This document shows, piece by piece, positions 27,447 to 36,220 of a stretch of 64,000 nucleotides of DNA. The DNA lies in the NCBI RefSeq assembly GCF_001399455.2, contig NZ_LLEI02000032.1, forward strand, positions 124,001 through 188,000, read 5' to 3'. Position 1 is the stretch's first letter; the number at the start of each line of letters is the position of its first letter. The notes under the pieces were generated by a model, which made no database searches, was not told where the DNA came from, and saw only the letters and a program-made list of their open reading frames with translations. Both the position numbers and the translations under genes were made by a program. The DNA is from Vibrio bivalvicida (GTDB lineage: Bacteria; Pseudomonadota; Gammaproteobacteria; Enterobacterales; Vibrionaceae).

Positions 27447-27461
27447 TACTACCCCCCAGTA
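27447..27461. promoter_or_regulatory. RcnR operator 2
   Basis: TACT-A-C6-AGTA, the second copy, 20 bp centre to centre from operator 1, i.e. two helical turns. It lies between the divergent rcnA and rcnR genes and should repress both in metal-free cells. Confidence 0.9.
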
Positions 27462-27522
27462 TAATTTAGATGCTACATTATCGGTTAGAATCTTTCCGCC
27501 TAACACGTAAAGAAGATATGCC

Positions 27523-27795
27523 ATGTCACACACAGTAAAAGATCAGAAAAAGCTTAAAGCCCGAGTGAGTAAGATCCAAGGTCAAGTCAATGGTCTAAAA
27601 AAGATGCTAGATGAAGAGCATGAATGTCAGGATGTTTTGCAGCAGATCGCTGCTATTCGTGGTGCCGTAAATGGTTTAATGCGGGAAGTGATTAAAGGGC
27701 ACTTAATTGAACATGTCGTGCTCGAAGAAGAGAAAGATCAACGCGAAACAGATATGGAAATCGTACTCAAGGTTCTCGACTCCTATATCAAATAA
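27523..27795 (+). CDS. rcnR: Nickel/cobalt-responsive repressor
   Basis: A 90-residue RcnR/CsoR-family all-helical repressor, nearly identical to E. coli RcnR in its core ([42 protein letters not shown]). The metal ligands are present: the N-terminal His of MSHTV, Cys in EHECQD, and the two His-bearing positions of the GHLIEHVV segment. It releases DNA when Ni(II) or Co(II) binds. Operators lie between it and rcnA. Confidence 0.95.
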   Translation: MSHTVKDQKKLKARVSKIQGQVNGLKKMLDEEHECQDVLQQIAAIRGAVNGLMREVIKGHLIEHVVLEEEKDQRETDMEIVLKVLDSYIK

Positions 27796-27811
27796 GGTTG
27801 ATCTTAAGCAG

Positions 27812-27844
27812 ATACAAAAGCGCCCACCAAAATAGGTGGGCGCT
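27812..27844 (-). terminator. Terminator of sohB (convergent with rcnR)
   Basis: A 10-bp stem (AGCGCCCACC) with a 6-base loop at 27819-27844. On the minus strand it is followed by TTTTG, favouring termination of sohB; for rcnR it may act more weakly. Confidence 0.75.
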
Positions 27845-27866
27845 CTAGTATTCAGTATGCAGAGAA

Positions 27867-28937
27867 TTAGACAATCGGACGTTGGCCGCGATCAATCAGC
27901 TTCATTAATACATTGTCTGCCGCTTCACCTGCTAACCCAGCAAGCTTTGAGGTCAGTTTCTTTTTCTCTACGTAGTGAATCGCAAGTACGGTTTTGTCTT
28001 TACACGCTTCAACCACAAGATCGTCTGAGGTTTTGATCTCATCAACCAAACCTAAGTCGTGAGCTTGCGTACCAAACCAGTGTTCACCTGTTGCGACTTT
28101 ATCCAACTCAAGCTCAGGACGACGCTCACGAATAAAGTCTTTAAACAGGCCATGTGTTTCTTCTAGCTCTTGTTTAAACTTCTCACGCGCTTTGTCCGTG
28201 TTCTCACCAAACATGGTTAAAGTACGCTTGTATTCACCCGCTGTAAGCTGCTCATACTCAATATCATACTTTTTCAGCACTTTATTGAAGTTGGGTAGCT
28301 GGGCAATCACACCGATGGAGCCAACGATGGCAAAGGGTGCTGACACAATCTTGTCCGCAATACATGCCATCATATAGCCACCACTTGCCGCGACTTTATC
28401 TACCGCAATGGTCAAGGGCAGATTGGCTGCTTTAATGCGATCTAACTGTGATGAAGCCAGGCCATAACCATGCACCATGCCACCACCAGACTCTAAGCGC
28501 AGTAGCACTTCATCACCTTCACGGGCAACGGCTAAGATTGCCGTCACCTCTTCACGTAATGAAGCGACCTCTTTAGCATCAATACTACCTTTAAAGTCGA
28601 GAACAAACAGGTGAGGTTCACGTTTACTATCAAGATCGCCCTCTTTTGAGGCTTTCTTGATCTCTTTCTCGCGAGATTTGTGTTTCTCTTTCTCTTGTTT
28701 CTTCTCTGCTTTGTCGCGCGCTTTAATGAACGCTTCGTCATGCAAGTGGTGCTCTAGCTGCTCAACGGTATTTTTGTGCTGATCCGTTAAGTTAGTCATT
28801 TCCAACTCCCCTTTCGAGCCACCGCTTTTGCCACCAACGGCTTTGGCAATCACTAAAATCGCTACAATCGCGACTACTACAGTCACAATCTTGGCCAAAA
28901 ACAGCCCATAGTCCAACAAAAATTCCAATGTGAGCAT
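27867..28937 (-). CDS. sohB: Inner-membrane S49 peptidase SohB
   Basis: A 356-residue S49 (signal-peptide-peptidase-type) serine protease; E. coli SohB has 349. A single N-terminal membrane segment (residues ~8-30) is followed by a highly charged Lys/Glu linker (60-105), then the catalytic domain. The nucleophile Ser is in KVAASGGYMMA and the general-base Lys in TAGEYKRTL. It faces the periplasm. The role is in quality control of membrane or exported proteins; precise substrates are unknown. Confidence 0.93.
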   Translation of the reverse strand: MLTLEFLLDYGLFLAKIVTVVVAIVAILVIAKAVGGKSGGSKGELEMTNLTDQHKNTVEQLEHHLHDEAFIKARDKAEKKQEKEKHKSREKEIKKASKEGDLDSKREPHLFVLDFKGSIDAKEVASLREEVTAILAVAREGDEVLLRLESGGGMVHGYGLASSQLDRIKAANLPLTIAVDKVAASGGYMMACIADKIVSAPFAIVGSIGVIAQLPNFNKVLKKYDIEYEQLTAGEYKRTLTMFGENTDKAREKFKQELEETHGLFKDFIRERRPELELDKVATGEHWFGTQAHDLGLVDEIKTSDDLVVEACKDKTVLAIHYVEKKKLTSKLAGLAGEAADNVLMKLIDRGQRPIV

Positions 28938-29016
28938 CCTCTATTGTGCGAATTAGTGTATTGTAACCACCATCTTACGGAATCATAAAGAAAATCATTA
29001 CAAAAGGATACACATC

Positions 29017-29760
29017 GTGGAATATGCTGTTTCTTCAGATGCCTTGAAAGGTAAAGTCATACTGGTGACTGGCGCAGGTGCTGGCATTGGTAAGCAAGCT
29101 GCTCTCTCTTATGCTGAGCACGGTGCAACAGTGATTTTACTTGGTCGTACAGTGAAAAAACTGGAACAGACTTACGACGAAATTGAAGCGGCGGGATACC
29201 CTCAGCCAGCAATCATCCCACTTGATATGAAAGGCGCGACTAAGCAAAACTACCTTGATATGGTTGATACCATTGAAGGTCAATGTGGTCGCTTAGATGG
29301 CGTTTTACACAACGCAAGCCTACTTGGTGTGATTAGCCCATTTGACCAAATCGGTGAAGACACTTATGACGATATTATGCAGGTCAACGTCAAGGCTCAG
29401 TTCTTGATGACTCAAGCATTACTGCCTCTACTGCATAAATCAGAAGACGCGCGTATTGTCTTTACTTCATCAACGGTTGGTCACAGTGGTCGTGCCTTCT
29501 GGGGCACTTATGCTATGTCGAAATTTGCCACTGAAGGTATGATGCAGATCCTTGCTGATGAGCTTAGCGATACCACGATCCGCGTGAATGCGATTAACCC
29601 TGGTGCGACTCGTACAGGCATGCGTGCTAAAGCTTACCCTGCTGAAGATGCAGACTTGCTCAAAACACCACAGGATATTATGCCACTGTATCTCTACCTG
29701 ATGGCACCAGAAGGTAAAGCAGTCAATGGCGAATGTATCGATGCTCAGCCGAAAAAATAG
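29017..29760 (+). CDS. yciK: Short-chain dehydrogenase/reductase YciK
   Basis: A 247-residue SDR-fold oxidoreductase. The cofactor motif is TGAGAGIGKQ, followed by HNAS in place of NNAG, the catalytic Ser in TSSTVG, and YAMSK as the YxxxK pair. The start is GTG, with AAGGA about 8 bases upstream. The family member YciK is widespread in gammaproteobacteria with no firm substrate. It is divergent from sohB, with a gap of 79 bp, as in E. coli (recalled). Confidence 0.9.
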   Translation: MEYAVSSDALKGKVILVTGAGAGIGKQAALSYAEHGATVILLGRTVKKLEQTYDEIEAAGYPQPAIIPLDMKGATKQNYLDMVDTIEGQCGRLDGVLHNASLLGVISPFDQIGEDTYDDIMQVNVKAQFLMTQALLPLLHKSEDARIVFTSSTVGHSGRAFWGTYAMSKFATEGMMQILADELSDTTIRVNAINPGATRTGMRAKAYPAEDADLLKTPQDIMPLYLYLMAPEGKAVNGECIDAQPKK

Positions 29761-29784
29761 ATCTTACAAACCCCAATAAAATTC

Positions 29785-29826
29785 AACGCCTTGTGTTTTT
29801 ATGTGTAAACACAAGGCGTTTTTTTA
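29785..29826 (+). terminator. Strong intrinsic terminator of yciK
   Basis: A 14-bp perfect stem (AACGCCTTGTGTTT) with an 8-base loop followed by TTTTT. Confidence 0.93.
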
Positions 29827-29847
29827 TCCATTCGATCTTTCATCCCC

Positions 29848-29889
29848 TTGCCGATAATTCATAATAATCTATACTGTATATATATACAG
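29848..29889 (+). promoter_or_regulatory. SOS promoter with LexA box (imuA-imuB-dnaE2)
   Basis: A -35 box TTGCCG (29848-29853), 16-bp spacer and -10 box TATACT (29870-29875) overlap the LexA box CTGTATATATATACAG (29874-29889). The box is a perfect CTGT-N8-ACAG with the alternating AT core of strong sites. It ends 10 bp before the imuA ATG, so LexA would block the promoter directly. Confidence 0.93.
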
Positions 29890-29899
29890 GTATATTGTT

Positions 29900-30577
29900 A
29901 TGTATGAATTAATCGAACATCTTAAGCAAAAACAATGGCTTTGGTCAGGTTCTCAAACACCTGACAACAGAGACTACTACCCGACTGGGCATGAACTGTT
30001 GGATCAAAAGCTTGAAGGCGGCTTTCCTAAACATGGAGTTGTCGAGCTACAAGGTGCATCTAGTATTGGTGAATTACGCCTACTTTTGCCACACCTTAAA
30101 AACACTAGCCAAGAGAGGTTATCTGTCTTCATTCAACCTCCTGGTTACCTGTGTGCTGAGCAGCTTAATAATGAAGGTTTAGATAACAATAAAATCCTAC
30201 TTATCTACCCACAAAATGATAAAGAGGCTCTTTGGGCTGCCGAACAATGTTTACGCAGCGGCGCATGCAGCAATGTATTACTCTGGCACCCCGAATTAGA
30301 AGTCCATCAAGCAAGACGACTACAGGTTGCTAGTGAACATGGAAACTGTTTGCATTTTATCTTTAAAACCGCCAAAAAAAGTCTGTTTTCACTACCTGTC
30401 AGTTTAAGTATGACACTCCTTCCGCACGCTTTAGGCGTAGAGGTGACAATCACCAAGCGTAAAGGTGGTTGGCCTCAAGGCAGCTTTGTGATTGATATGA
30501 GTGCAGCCTGGCCAAACCTAACTTTGCAGCCTAAACCGCCAGTGGTTATTCCTTTCCCAATTCGTCAGCAAGGGTAG
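29900..30577 (+). CDS. imuA: Mutasome accessory protein ImuA
   Basis: A 225-residue protein of the ImuA (SulA/RecA-like) family, part of the SOS mutagenesis complex with ImuB and DnaE2. It begins with YPTGHELLDQKLEGGFPKHGVVELQGASSIGELRLL, the family segment resembling a RecA-type nucleotide fold in which the Walker A is degenerate (GASSIGE). It is the first gene behind the LexA box, 2 bp before imuB. Confidence 0.88.
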   Translation: MYELIEHLKQKQWLWSGSQTPDNRDYYPTGHELLDQKLEGGFPKHGVVELQGASSIGELRLLLPHLKNTSQERLSVFIQPPGYLCAEQLNNEGLDNNKILLIYPQNDKEALWAAEQCLRSGACSNVLLWHPELEVHQARRLQVASEHGNCLHFIFKTAKKSLFSLPVSLSMTLLPHALGVEVTITKRKGGWPQGSFVIDMSAAWPNLTLQPKPPVVIPFPIRQQG

Positions 30578-30579
30578 TT

Positions 30580-31980
30580 ATGCAAAGCTGGATCTACCTA
30601 CACTTTCCAACTCTACAACTTGATGCACTTTTCTCAGAACAGGCATCCTTGCCACTGGCGATTGTTGAGTCTAAGCGCTTTAAGATCGTTCAGTGTAATG
30701 AGATTGCCCGTCAGCAAGGAGTACAAACTGGCATGGGTTTAGGTAGTGCAAGTGCGATGTGTCACCAACTTCAAGTTCACCCTTATGATCAAAAGGTTGA
30801 GCAGCAAACTCTGCTTGATATTGCCCAGTGGCTATATATGGTCACCTCAGATATTTGTCTGTTGCCACCGCAAGGCGTGTTACTCAAAGCCACCAATATG
30901 TTGTCACTCTATGGTGGGCTAGAACCCTATTGGCAGCGCGTTTCACAGCACTTAACGCAACTACAACTCAGCTACTCTTATTCGAGCGGCTTTTCTCCTT
31001 TCTCGGCTATCGCCTTAGGAAAAGCCAGTACTGCCCTACTGACTCTAGAGAAAGAACAACTCATCAAGGTCATCAAGCCTTTTCCTCTTACTGCAACCGA
31101 GCTTGATCACAAGACGGTGGAAAAGCTCCAACGGGTTGGCATCACGACACTCACCGATTTGCTCGATATCCCAATCAAAGAGCTCGCTCGCCGCTTTGAT
31201 ATTGATTTGGTCAACTATGTGGGCAAATTGATGGGACAGTTTAAGCATCCTATCGATTTCTATCACCCACCAGAGCATTTCGAAAACTATCAAGAATTGT
31301 TGTTCGATATTGAGAATATTCAGTGGTTAGAGAAACCTCTCACTAAGCTGCTCAACAAGCTTGAGTATTTTCTGACTCTACGTAACCAAGTCGGCTATGA
31401 GTTGGAGCTGGTCTTACATCAAAGAGACAAAGACGATGCTTCCGTACGCTTTTACTCAGCCAGTGGTGATTACCTCGCTGCGCGTTGGATGATATTGTGC
31501 CAGCTAACGATGGAATCTTTAAAGCTCGATGCCCCCGTCCAAGGGCTGACACTGCGCTTAATTCGCAGCGGCGAGCTTGAATCCACCAGCGCCGACCTTT
31601 TTAAAGGCTTCCAAGGTGAACAGACTGAGTTAGAACTGATTGGCCTATTGCAAGCAAAACTAGGTAAAGACAAGGTACGTAAGGTGGCTCACTGCCACGA
31701 TCCTCGCCCAGAAAAAGCCACCTTTCTCTGTGACCCTACCCTTCCCATTCCGACCAAGGTGGAAAGTCAAAGATTACGACCTAATATCCTTTTGCCCGCG
31801 CCAGAACCTTTACAGGAGAAAGTCTCTATTATTCAAGGCCCTGAACGCTTCGTGACAGGCTGGTGGGACGGTGATGATATGACTCGCGATTACTTTGTCG
31901 CTCGTAGTGACCAAGGGCGTTGGTTATGGGTATTTCGTAATCAAGACAAGCACTGGTTCGTCCATGGATTGTTTTGTTAG
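30580..31980 (+). CDS. imuB: Y-family polymerase-like mutasome hub ImuB
   Basis: A 466-residue Y-family-fold protein. The usual catalytic acids are missing: the N-terminal strand reads WIYLHFPTLQLDALF without the DxD-type Asp, and the SxDE motif region reads ATNMLSLYGG. This is the expected state of ImuB, a non-catalytic hub that binds the beta clamp and DnaE2. An HhH-like segment (LQRVGITTLTDLLDIP) follows. The C-terminus ends in an aromatic-rich WLWVFRNQDKHWFVHGLF stretch. The role is inferred from the ImuB family. Confidence 0.9.
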   Translation: MQSWIYLHFPTLQLDALFSEQASLPLAIVESKRFKIVQCNEIARQQGVQTGMGLGSASAMCHQLQVHPYDQKVEQQTLLDIAQWLYMVTSDICLLPPQGVLLKATNMLSLYGGLEPYWQRVSQHLTQLQLSYSYSSGFSPFSAIALGKASTALLTLEKEQLIKVIKPFPLTATELDHKTVEKLQRVGITTLTDLLDIPIKELARRFDIDLVNYVGKLMGQFKHPIDFYHPPEHFENYQELLFDIENIQWLEKPLTKLLNKLEYFLTLRNQVGYELELVLHQRDKDDASVRFYSASGDYLAARWMILCQLTMESLKLDAPVQGLTLRLIRSGELESTSADLFKGFQGEQTELELIGLLQAKLGKDKVRKVAHCHDPRPEKATFLCDPTLPIPTKVESQRLRPNILLPAPEPLQEKVSIIQGPERFVTGWWDGDDMTRDYFVARSDQGRWLWVFRNQDKHWFVHGLFC

Positions 31981-31995
31981 TCCGGAGCGCATGTG

Positions 31996-34900
31996 ATGTC
32001 TTACGCTGAACTTTTTTGTCAAAGTAACTTCTCTTTTCTCACTGGCGCCTCACACGCTGAAGAGCTGATCTTGCAAGCAGATTTTCTGCGTTATCACTCC
32101 TTAGCGATCACTGATGAATGCTCGGTTGCAGGCGTGGTACGTGCCTACACGGCAAGTAAGAAGCATGAGCTTAATATTGAGCTTATTGTTGGCAGTATGT
32201 TCTGGCTTAGCCAAGAGTGTCAGATCGTGTTGTTGTGCCCAAACCGAGAGGCTTACGCTGAGCTCTGCCGTATTATCACCAATGCGAGAAGGCGTTCCGA
32301 AAAAGGCAGTTACCAACTTTCCGAATGGGACTTAATGTCCGCCAAGCGCTGCCTCATTCTCTGGTTACCCAGTCATAAATCCAGTGACCATAAATGGGGA
32401 AACTGGCTTGCTCAGCATCATAAACATCGACTTTGGCTAGGTATTCAGCGCCACTTAAAATCTGACGATAAGCAATACCTTGAGCACTGCGAGCAACTTG
32501 CCCAAGAGATACAGCTACCGATTAGCGCCTGTGGCGGTGTACTCATGCATACTGCGACCCGTTTGCCTCTACAACACACGCTGAGTGCTATTCAGTCTGG
32601 GTGCAGTGTCAATGAATTAGGCGAACAGCGACTAACCAATACGGAAAGAAGCCTGCGTAGTCAGGAAAAACTCGCCAAGTTATTTAAACCTGAATGGCTG
32701 CAAGAGAGCGTAAAAATCGCCGAGCGCTGCGAATTTAGCTTAGGCGATCTACAATACGAATACCCTAGTGAGTTGGTTCCCGATGGCTACGCACCAATGG
32801 GTTATCTCATCGACTTGGTTGAGTATGGGAAAAAGCTGCGCTTTCCTAAAGGCGTTCCAAGCGATATTCAAGCAACAATAGACAAAGAGCTTAAACTGAT
32901 TGATGAGCTTAATTATCCGTTTTATTTTCTCACCATCCACGACATCGTGATGTTCGCTAAACGTCGCCGAATCCTCTACCAAGGGCGCGGTTCTGCGGCC
33001 AACTCCGTGGTGTGTTATTGCCTTGAAATCACCTCTGTAGACCCTAGACAAATTTCGGTGCTATTCGAGCGATTTATCAGCGCCGAACGCGATGAGCCAC
33101 CCGATATTGATGTTGATTTCGAACATGAACGACGCGAAGAAGTTATCCAGTACATCTATCAGAAATATGGCCGAGAGCGTGCTGCTTTAGCCGCGACCGT
33201 GATTTCTTATCGCTTTAAAGGTGCAGTGCGAGATGTGGGTAAAGCGCTAGGCATTGAAGAAAGCCAGCTCGATTACTTTATTAAAAATGTTAATCGCCGT
33301 GACCGTGCACTCGGCTGGCAAGCTCAAATCGTCGAACTCGGGCTACAACCTGACTCTCTCAAAGGGGAGCAGTTCATCAATTTGGTCAACGAGATTCTTG
33401 GCTTTCCTCGTCACCTTTCACAGCATGTCGGCGGTTTTATCATTGCTGCTGGGCCTTTGTATGAACTGGTTCCAGTCGAGAATGCGTCAATGCCCGATCG
33501 CACCGTTATTCAGTGGGATAAAGACGACCTTGAATCCCTCAAACTACTCAAAGTGGATGTGCTGGCTTTAGGTATGCTTACGGCCATTCGTAAGTGCTTT
33601 GATTTGGTCGAACGCCTGCATAAGCAAACTTTGACCATTGCCGAAATTACTCGCCGCCAAGATGATGAGCAGGTGTATAAGATGATCCAGCGGGCGGATA
33701 CCGTGGGAGTGTTTCAAATTGAGTCTCGGGCACAGATGAGCATGTTGCCACGCTTAAAACCCGCCACTTACTATGACTTAGTGATTCAAATCGCCATTGT
33801 TCGTCCCGGCCCCATTCAAGGGGATATGGTGCACCCATTTCTGAAACGGAGAAATGGAGAAGAAGCCGTCGATTACCCTTCCGAAGAGGTTCGTGCCGTA
33901 CTAGAGCGCACCCTTGGCGTACCTATTTTCCAAGAACAAGTGATCAAGATTGCCATGGTTGCTGCCGGTTTTAGTGGCGGTGAGGCAGATCAGCTGCGCC
34001 GAGCAATGGCGGCTTGGAAAAAGAGTGGCGACCTAGTCAAATTCAAAACCAAGCTGGTAGAAGGTATGCTCAGCCGTGGCTATCAATTGGAGTTTGCCGA
34101 GCGTATCTTTGACCAAATCTTAGGCTTTGGTGAATATGGCTTTCCAGAAAGTCACTCAGCTTCCTTTGCCGTGCTCGCTTATTGCTCTGCCTGGTTGAAA
34201 CACTATTACCCTGAAGCTTTTTACACTTCACTGCTCAATAGCCTGCCGATGGGCTTTTATAGCGCTTCACAGCTTGTACAGGATGCGCGGCGACACAAGG
34301 TCATCGTGTTGCCTGTTTGCGTTAATGCTTCCATGTATGACCACCAAGTCACCCACCACCAAGGCAAACTAGCTATCCGATTGGGTTTAAGGCAAGTGAA
34401 AGGACTCAGCCAACAAAGCGCCGAGCAGATCCTAAATGCCAGAGACAAAGGGCAATTTACTCATTCAGGGCAAATCAAACATATCGGCTTATCCAAGCGA
34501 GATATTGAGCTTCTCGCTTCTGCCAATGCGATGTATACCCTAAGCCACAACCGCTATCAAACTCGCTGGGCAATGATGGACTCACTCTCTGATTTGCCTT
34601 TGTTTCAAAATATTGAAGAACCAGAAAGCCAAGTGATTGCTACGCCCTCAGAGAGCCAAACCCTAGTTGAAGATTACGCTGCCACCGGATTGTCGCTCGC
34701 TAAACATCCAATAACCTTACTTGATAACGCAGGTGAGCTAGGGCGATTTACCCGAATGAGAGACTTAGCCGAAAAAGAACATCAATCACTGGTAACGGTG
34801 ACTGGTATTGTGACAGGAAAACAAGCACCGGGAACCGCTGCTGGCGTAACCTTTTTCACTCTAGAAGACGATACTGGAAATATTAATGTCGTGGTTTGGA

Positions 34901-35067
34901 AAGCGACTGCGCGGGCACAGAAACAAGCCTACCTGACAGCGAAGATTCTACAGGTAAAAGGCATCTTGGAAAAAGAAGGTGATGTCCATCATGTGATAGC
35001 TGGTAGACTGATTGATATGACAGATAAACTACAAGGGCTCAGAAGTAAATCGCGCGACTTTCACTAA
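31996..35067 (+). CDS. dnaE2: Error-prone DNA polymerase III alpha subunit DnaE2 (ImuC)
   Basis: A 1023-residue C-family polymerase, the translesion enzyme of the mutasome. An N-terminal PHP domain (LFCQSNFSFLTGASHAEELI) is followed by the polymerase core with palm aspartates in PDIDVDF, then YQGRGSAANSVVCY, and IQIAIVRPGPIQGDMVHP. A C-terminal OB-fold comprises VTGIVTGKQAPGT. It is shorter than replicative DnaE (~1160), typical of DnaE2. ATG at 31996 has CGGAG eight bases upstream; an adjacent GTG at 31993 is an alternative. Confidence 0.93.
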   Translation: MSYAELFCQSNFSFLTGASHAEELILQADFLRYHSLAITDECSVAGVVRAYTASKKHELNIELIVGSMFWLSQECQIVLLCPNREAYAELCRIITNARRRSEKGSYQLSEWDLMSAKRCLILWLPSHKSSDHKWGNWLAQHHKHRLWLGIQRHLKSDDKQYLEHCEQLAQEIQLPISACGGVLMHTATRLPLQHTLSAIQSGCSVNELGEQRLTNTERSLRSQEKLAKLFKPEWLQESVKIAERCEFSLGDLQYEYPSELVPDGYAPMGYLIDLVEYGKKLRFPKGVPSDIQATIDKELKLIDELNYPFYFLTIHDIVMFAKRRRILYQGRGSAANSVVCYCLEITSVDPRQISVLFERFISAERDEPPDIDVDFEHERREEVIQYIYQKYGRERAALAATVISYRFKGAVRDVGKALGIEESQLDYFIKNVNRRDRALGWQAQIVELGLQPDSLKGEQFINLVNEILGFPRHLSQHVGGFIIAAGPLYELVPVENASMPDRTVIQWDKDDLESLKLLKVDVLALGMLTAIRKCFDLVERLHKQTLTIAEITRRQDDEQVYKMIQRADTVGVFQIESRAQMSMLPRLKPATYYDLVIQIAIVRPGPIQGDMVHPFLKRRNGEEAVDYPSEEVRAVLERTLGVPIFQEQVIKIAMVAAGFSGGEADQLRRAMAAWKKSGDLVKFKTKLVEGMLSRGYQLEFAERIFDQILGFGEYGFPESHSASFAVLAYCSAWLKHYYPEAFYTSLLNSLPMGFYSASQLVQDARRHKVIVLPVCVNASMYDHQVTHHQGKLAIRLGLRQVKGLSQQSAEQILNARDKGQFTHSGQIKHIGLSKRDIELLASANAMYTLSHNRYQTRWAMMDSLSDLPLFQNIEEPESQVIATPSESQTLVEDYAATGLSLAKHPITLLDNAGELGRFTRMRDLAEKEHQSLVTVTGIVTGKQAPGTAAGVTFFTLEDDTGNINVVVWKATARAQKQAYLTAKILQVKGILEKEGDVHHVIAGRLIDMTDKLQGLRSKSRDFH

Positions 35068-35140
35068 CTCGATAAAAGCCACAAGAGAGTGAAGACTCCC
35101 TTTTATATCCATTTTGACAGAGCACCGTCCGTGCTGAATG

Positions 35141-36088
35141 CTATTTAGATACTATATCTCTTAAGCGATCTTGAGCGACTTCAACCAACAAATCGGGTTG
35201 GAATTTAGAAATAAAACGATCACAGCCGACCTTTTCTACCATAGCTTCATTAAAGCTACCGCTGAGAGAAGTATTAAGCGTAATGTATAAATCTTTCATT
35301 CTTGGGTCAGAGCGAACTTCATGGGTTAGCTTATAACCATCCATCTCAGGCATCTCTGCATCCGTAATCATTAGTAGCAGTTCTTCAACCACATTCTTAC
35401 CTTCGTCACTCCATGACTTTAGAAGATTCAACGCTTCAAGCCCATCGCGACACTCTATAATATTGAGACCGAGCTGTGAAAGCGTACCTTTAACCTGAGT
35501 GCGTGCCGTCGAGGAGTCATCTACAATCAAGACATTACGCCCGACCATTTCGTTAACTAAATCGTGATCTAACACCCCTTCAGAAATCGAAATATCGTAA
35601 TCGATGATTTGCGCCAACACCTTTTCAACATCAATAATCTCAACGATCGCAGTCTCTTTACCATCCTTTACATGAGTAATCGCTGTTAAGTAATTTGCAC
35701 GCCCAGCCGTTTTAGGTGGAGGCTGAATCTCCGTCCAAGCAGTATTCACAATGTTGCGCACTTGGCCAACCAAAAAACCTTGAATGGTGCGGTTGTACTC
35801 GGTAATGATTAGATTCTCTTCTTGATCTTCAAGGCGAGACGGAGGGAAACCAATAGCCGCCCGCAGGTCAATCACAGGAACAGAAACCCCGCGTAACGAT
35901 GCGACCCCTGTAATATGGTGATGCGATCCTGGCATTTTAGTCAGTGGTGGCACTTTAATCACTTCACGTACTTTAAATACATTGATGGCGAAGATCTGTC
36001 GGCTATTCAAACTAAACAACAACAGCTCCAAGCGGTTTTCACCAACAAGGTTAGTTCGCTGATCGACGGTATTTAATACTCCAGACAT
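35141..36088 (-). CDS. cheV: Chemotaxis coupling protein CheV
   Basis: A 315-residue protein with an N-terminal CheW-like domain (residues ~15-160) and a C-terminal receiver domain (~184-310). The phosphoacceptor is D243 in MITDAEMPEMDG, with acidic pocket D190/D191 and a Lys in ISKF. It couples chemoreceptors to CheA and adapts by phosphorylation. The ATG at 36088 (MSGVLNTVDQ) has GGGAAG upstream; an in-frame start at 36118 adds ten unconserved residues. It stands alone, away from the main che operon. Confidence 0.93.
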   Translation of the reverse strand: MSGVLNTVDQRTNLVGENRLELLLFSLNSRQIFAINVFKVREVIKVPPLTKMPGSHHHITGVASLRGVSVPVIDLRAAIGFPPSRLEDQEENLIITEYNRTIQGFLVGQVRNIVNTAWTEIQPPPKTAGRANYLTAITHVKDGKETAIVEIIDVEKVLAQIIDYDISISEGVLDHDLVNEMVGRNVLIVDDSSTARTQVKGTLSQLGLNIIECRDGLEALNLLKSWSDEGKNVVEELLLMITDAEMPEMDGYKLTHEVRSDPRMKDLYITLNTSLSGSFNEAMVEKVGCDRFISKFQPDLLVEVAQDRLRDIVSK

Positions 36089-36145
36089 ACTGCTTCCCAA
36101 CAAATGTATATATAACAAAAGTAGTCTATAGCAAGACTAAGACAA

Positions 36146-36187
36146 AAATAAACCCACATATCATTCAAAGATTATATGGGTTTATTT
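36146..36187 (-). terminator. Terminator of mlc
   Basis: An 11-bp stem (AAATAAACCCA) with a 20-base loop; on the minus strand a T-rich tract follows. Confidence 0.65.
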
Positions 36188-36220
36188 AAAAGATAAAGGA
36201 GAGCAACTGCTCAGAAAACA

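Noticed and set aside
30580..31980. ImuB as a broken DNA polymerase IV gene
   Set aside because: The missing catalytic acids are normal for ImuB, the frame is intact, and the neighbours imuA and dnaE2 fit the mutasome.
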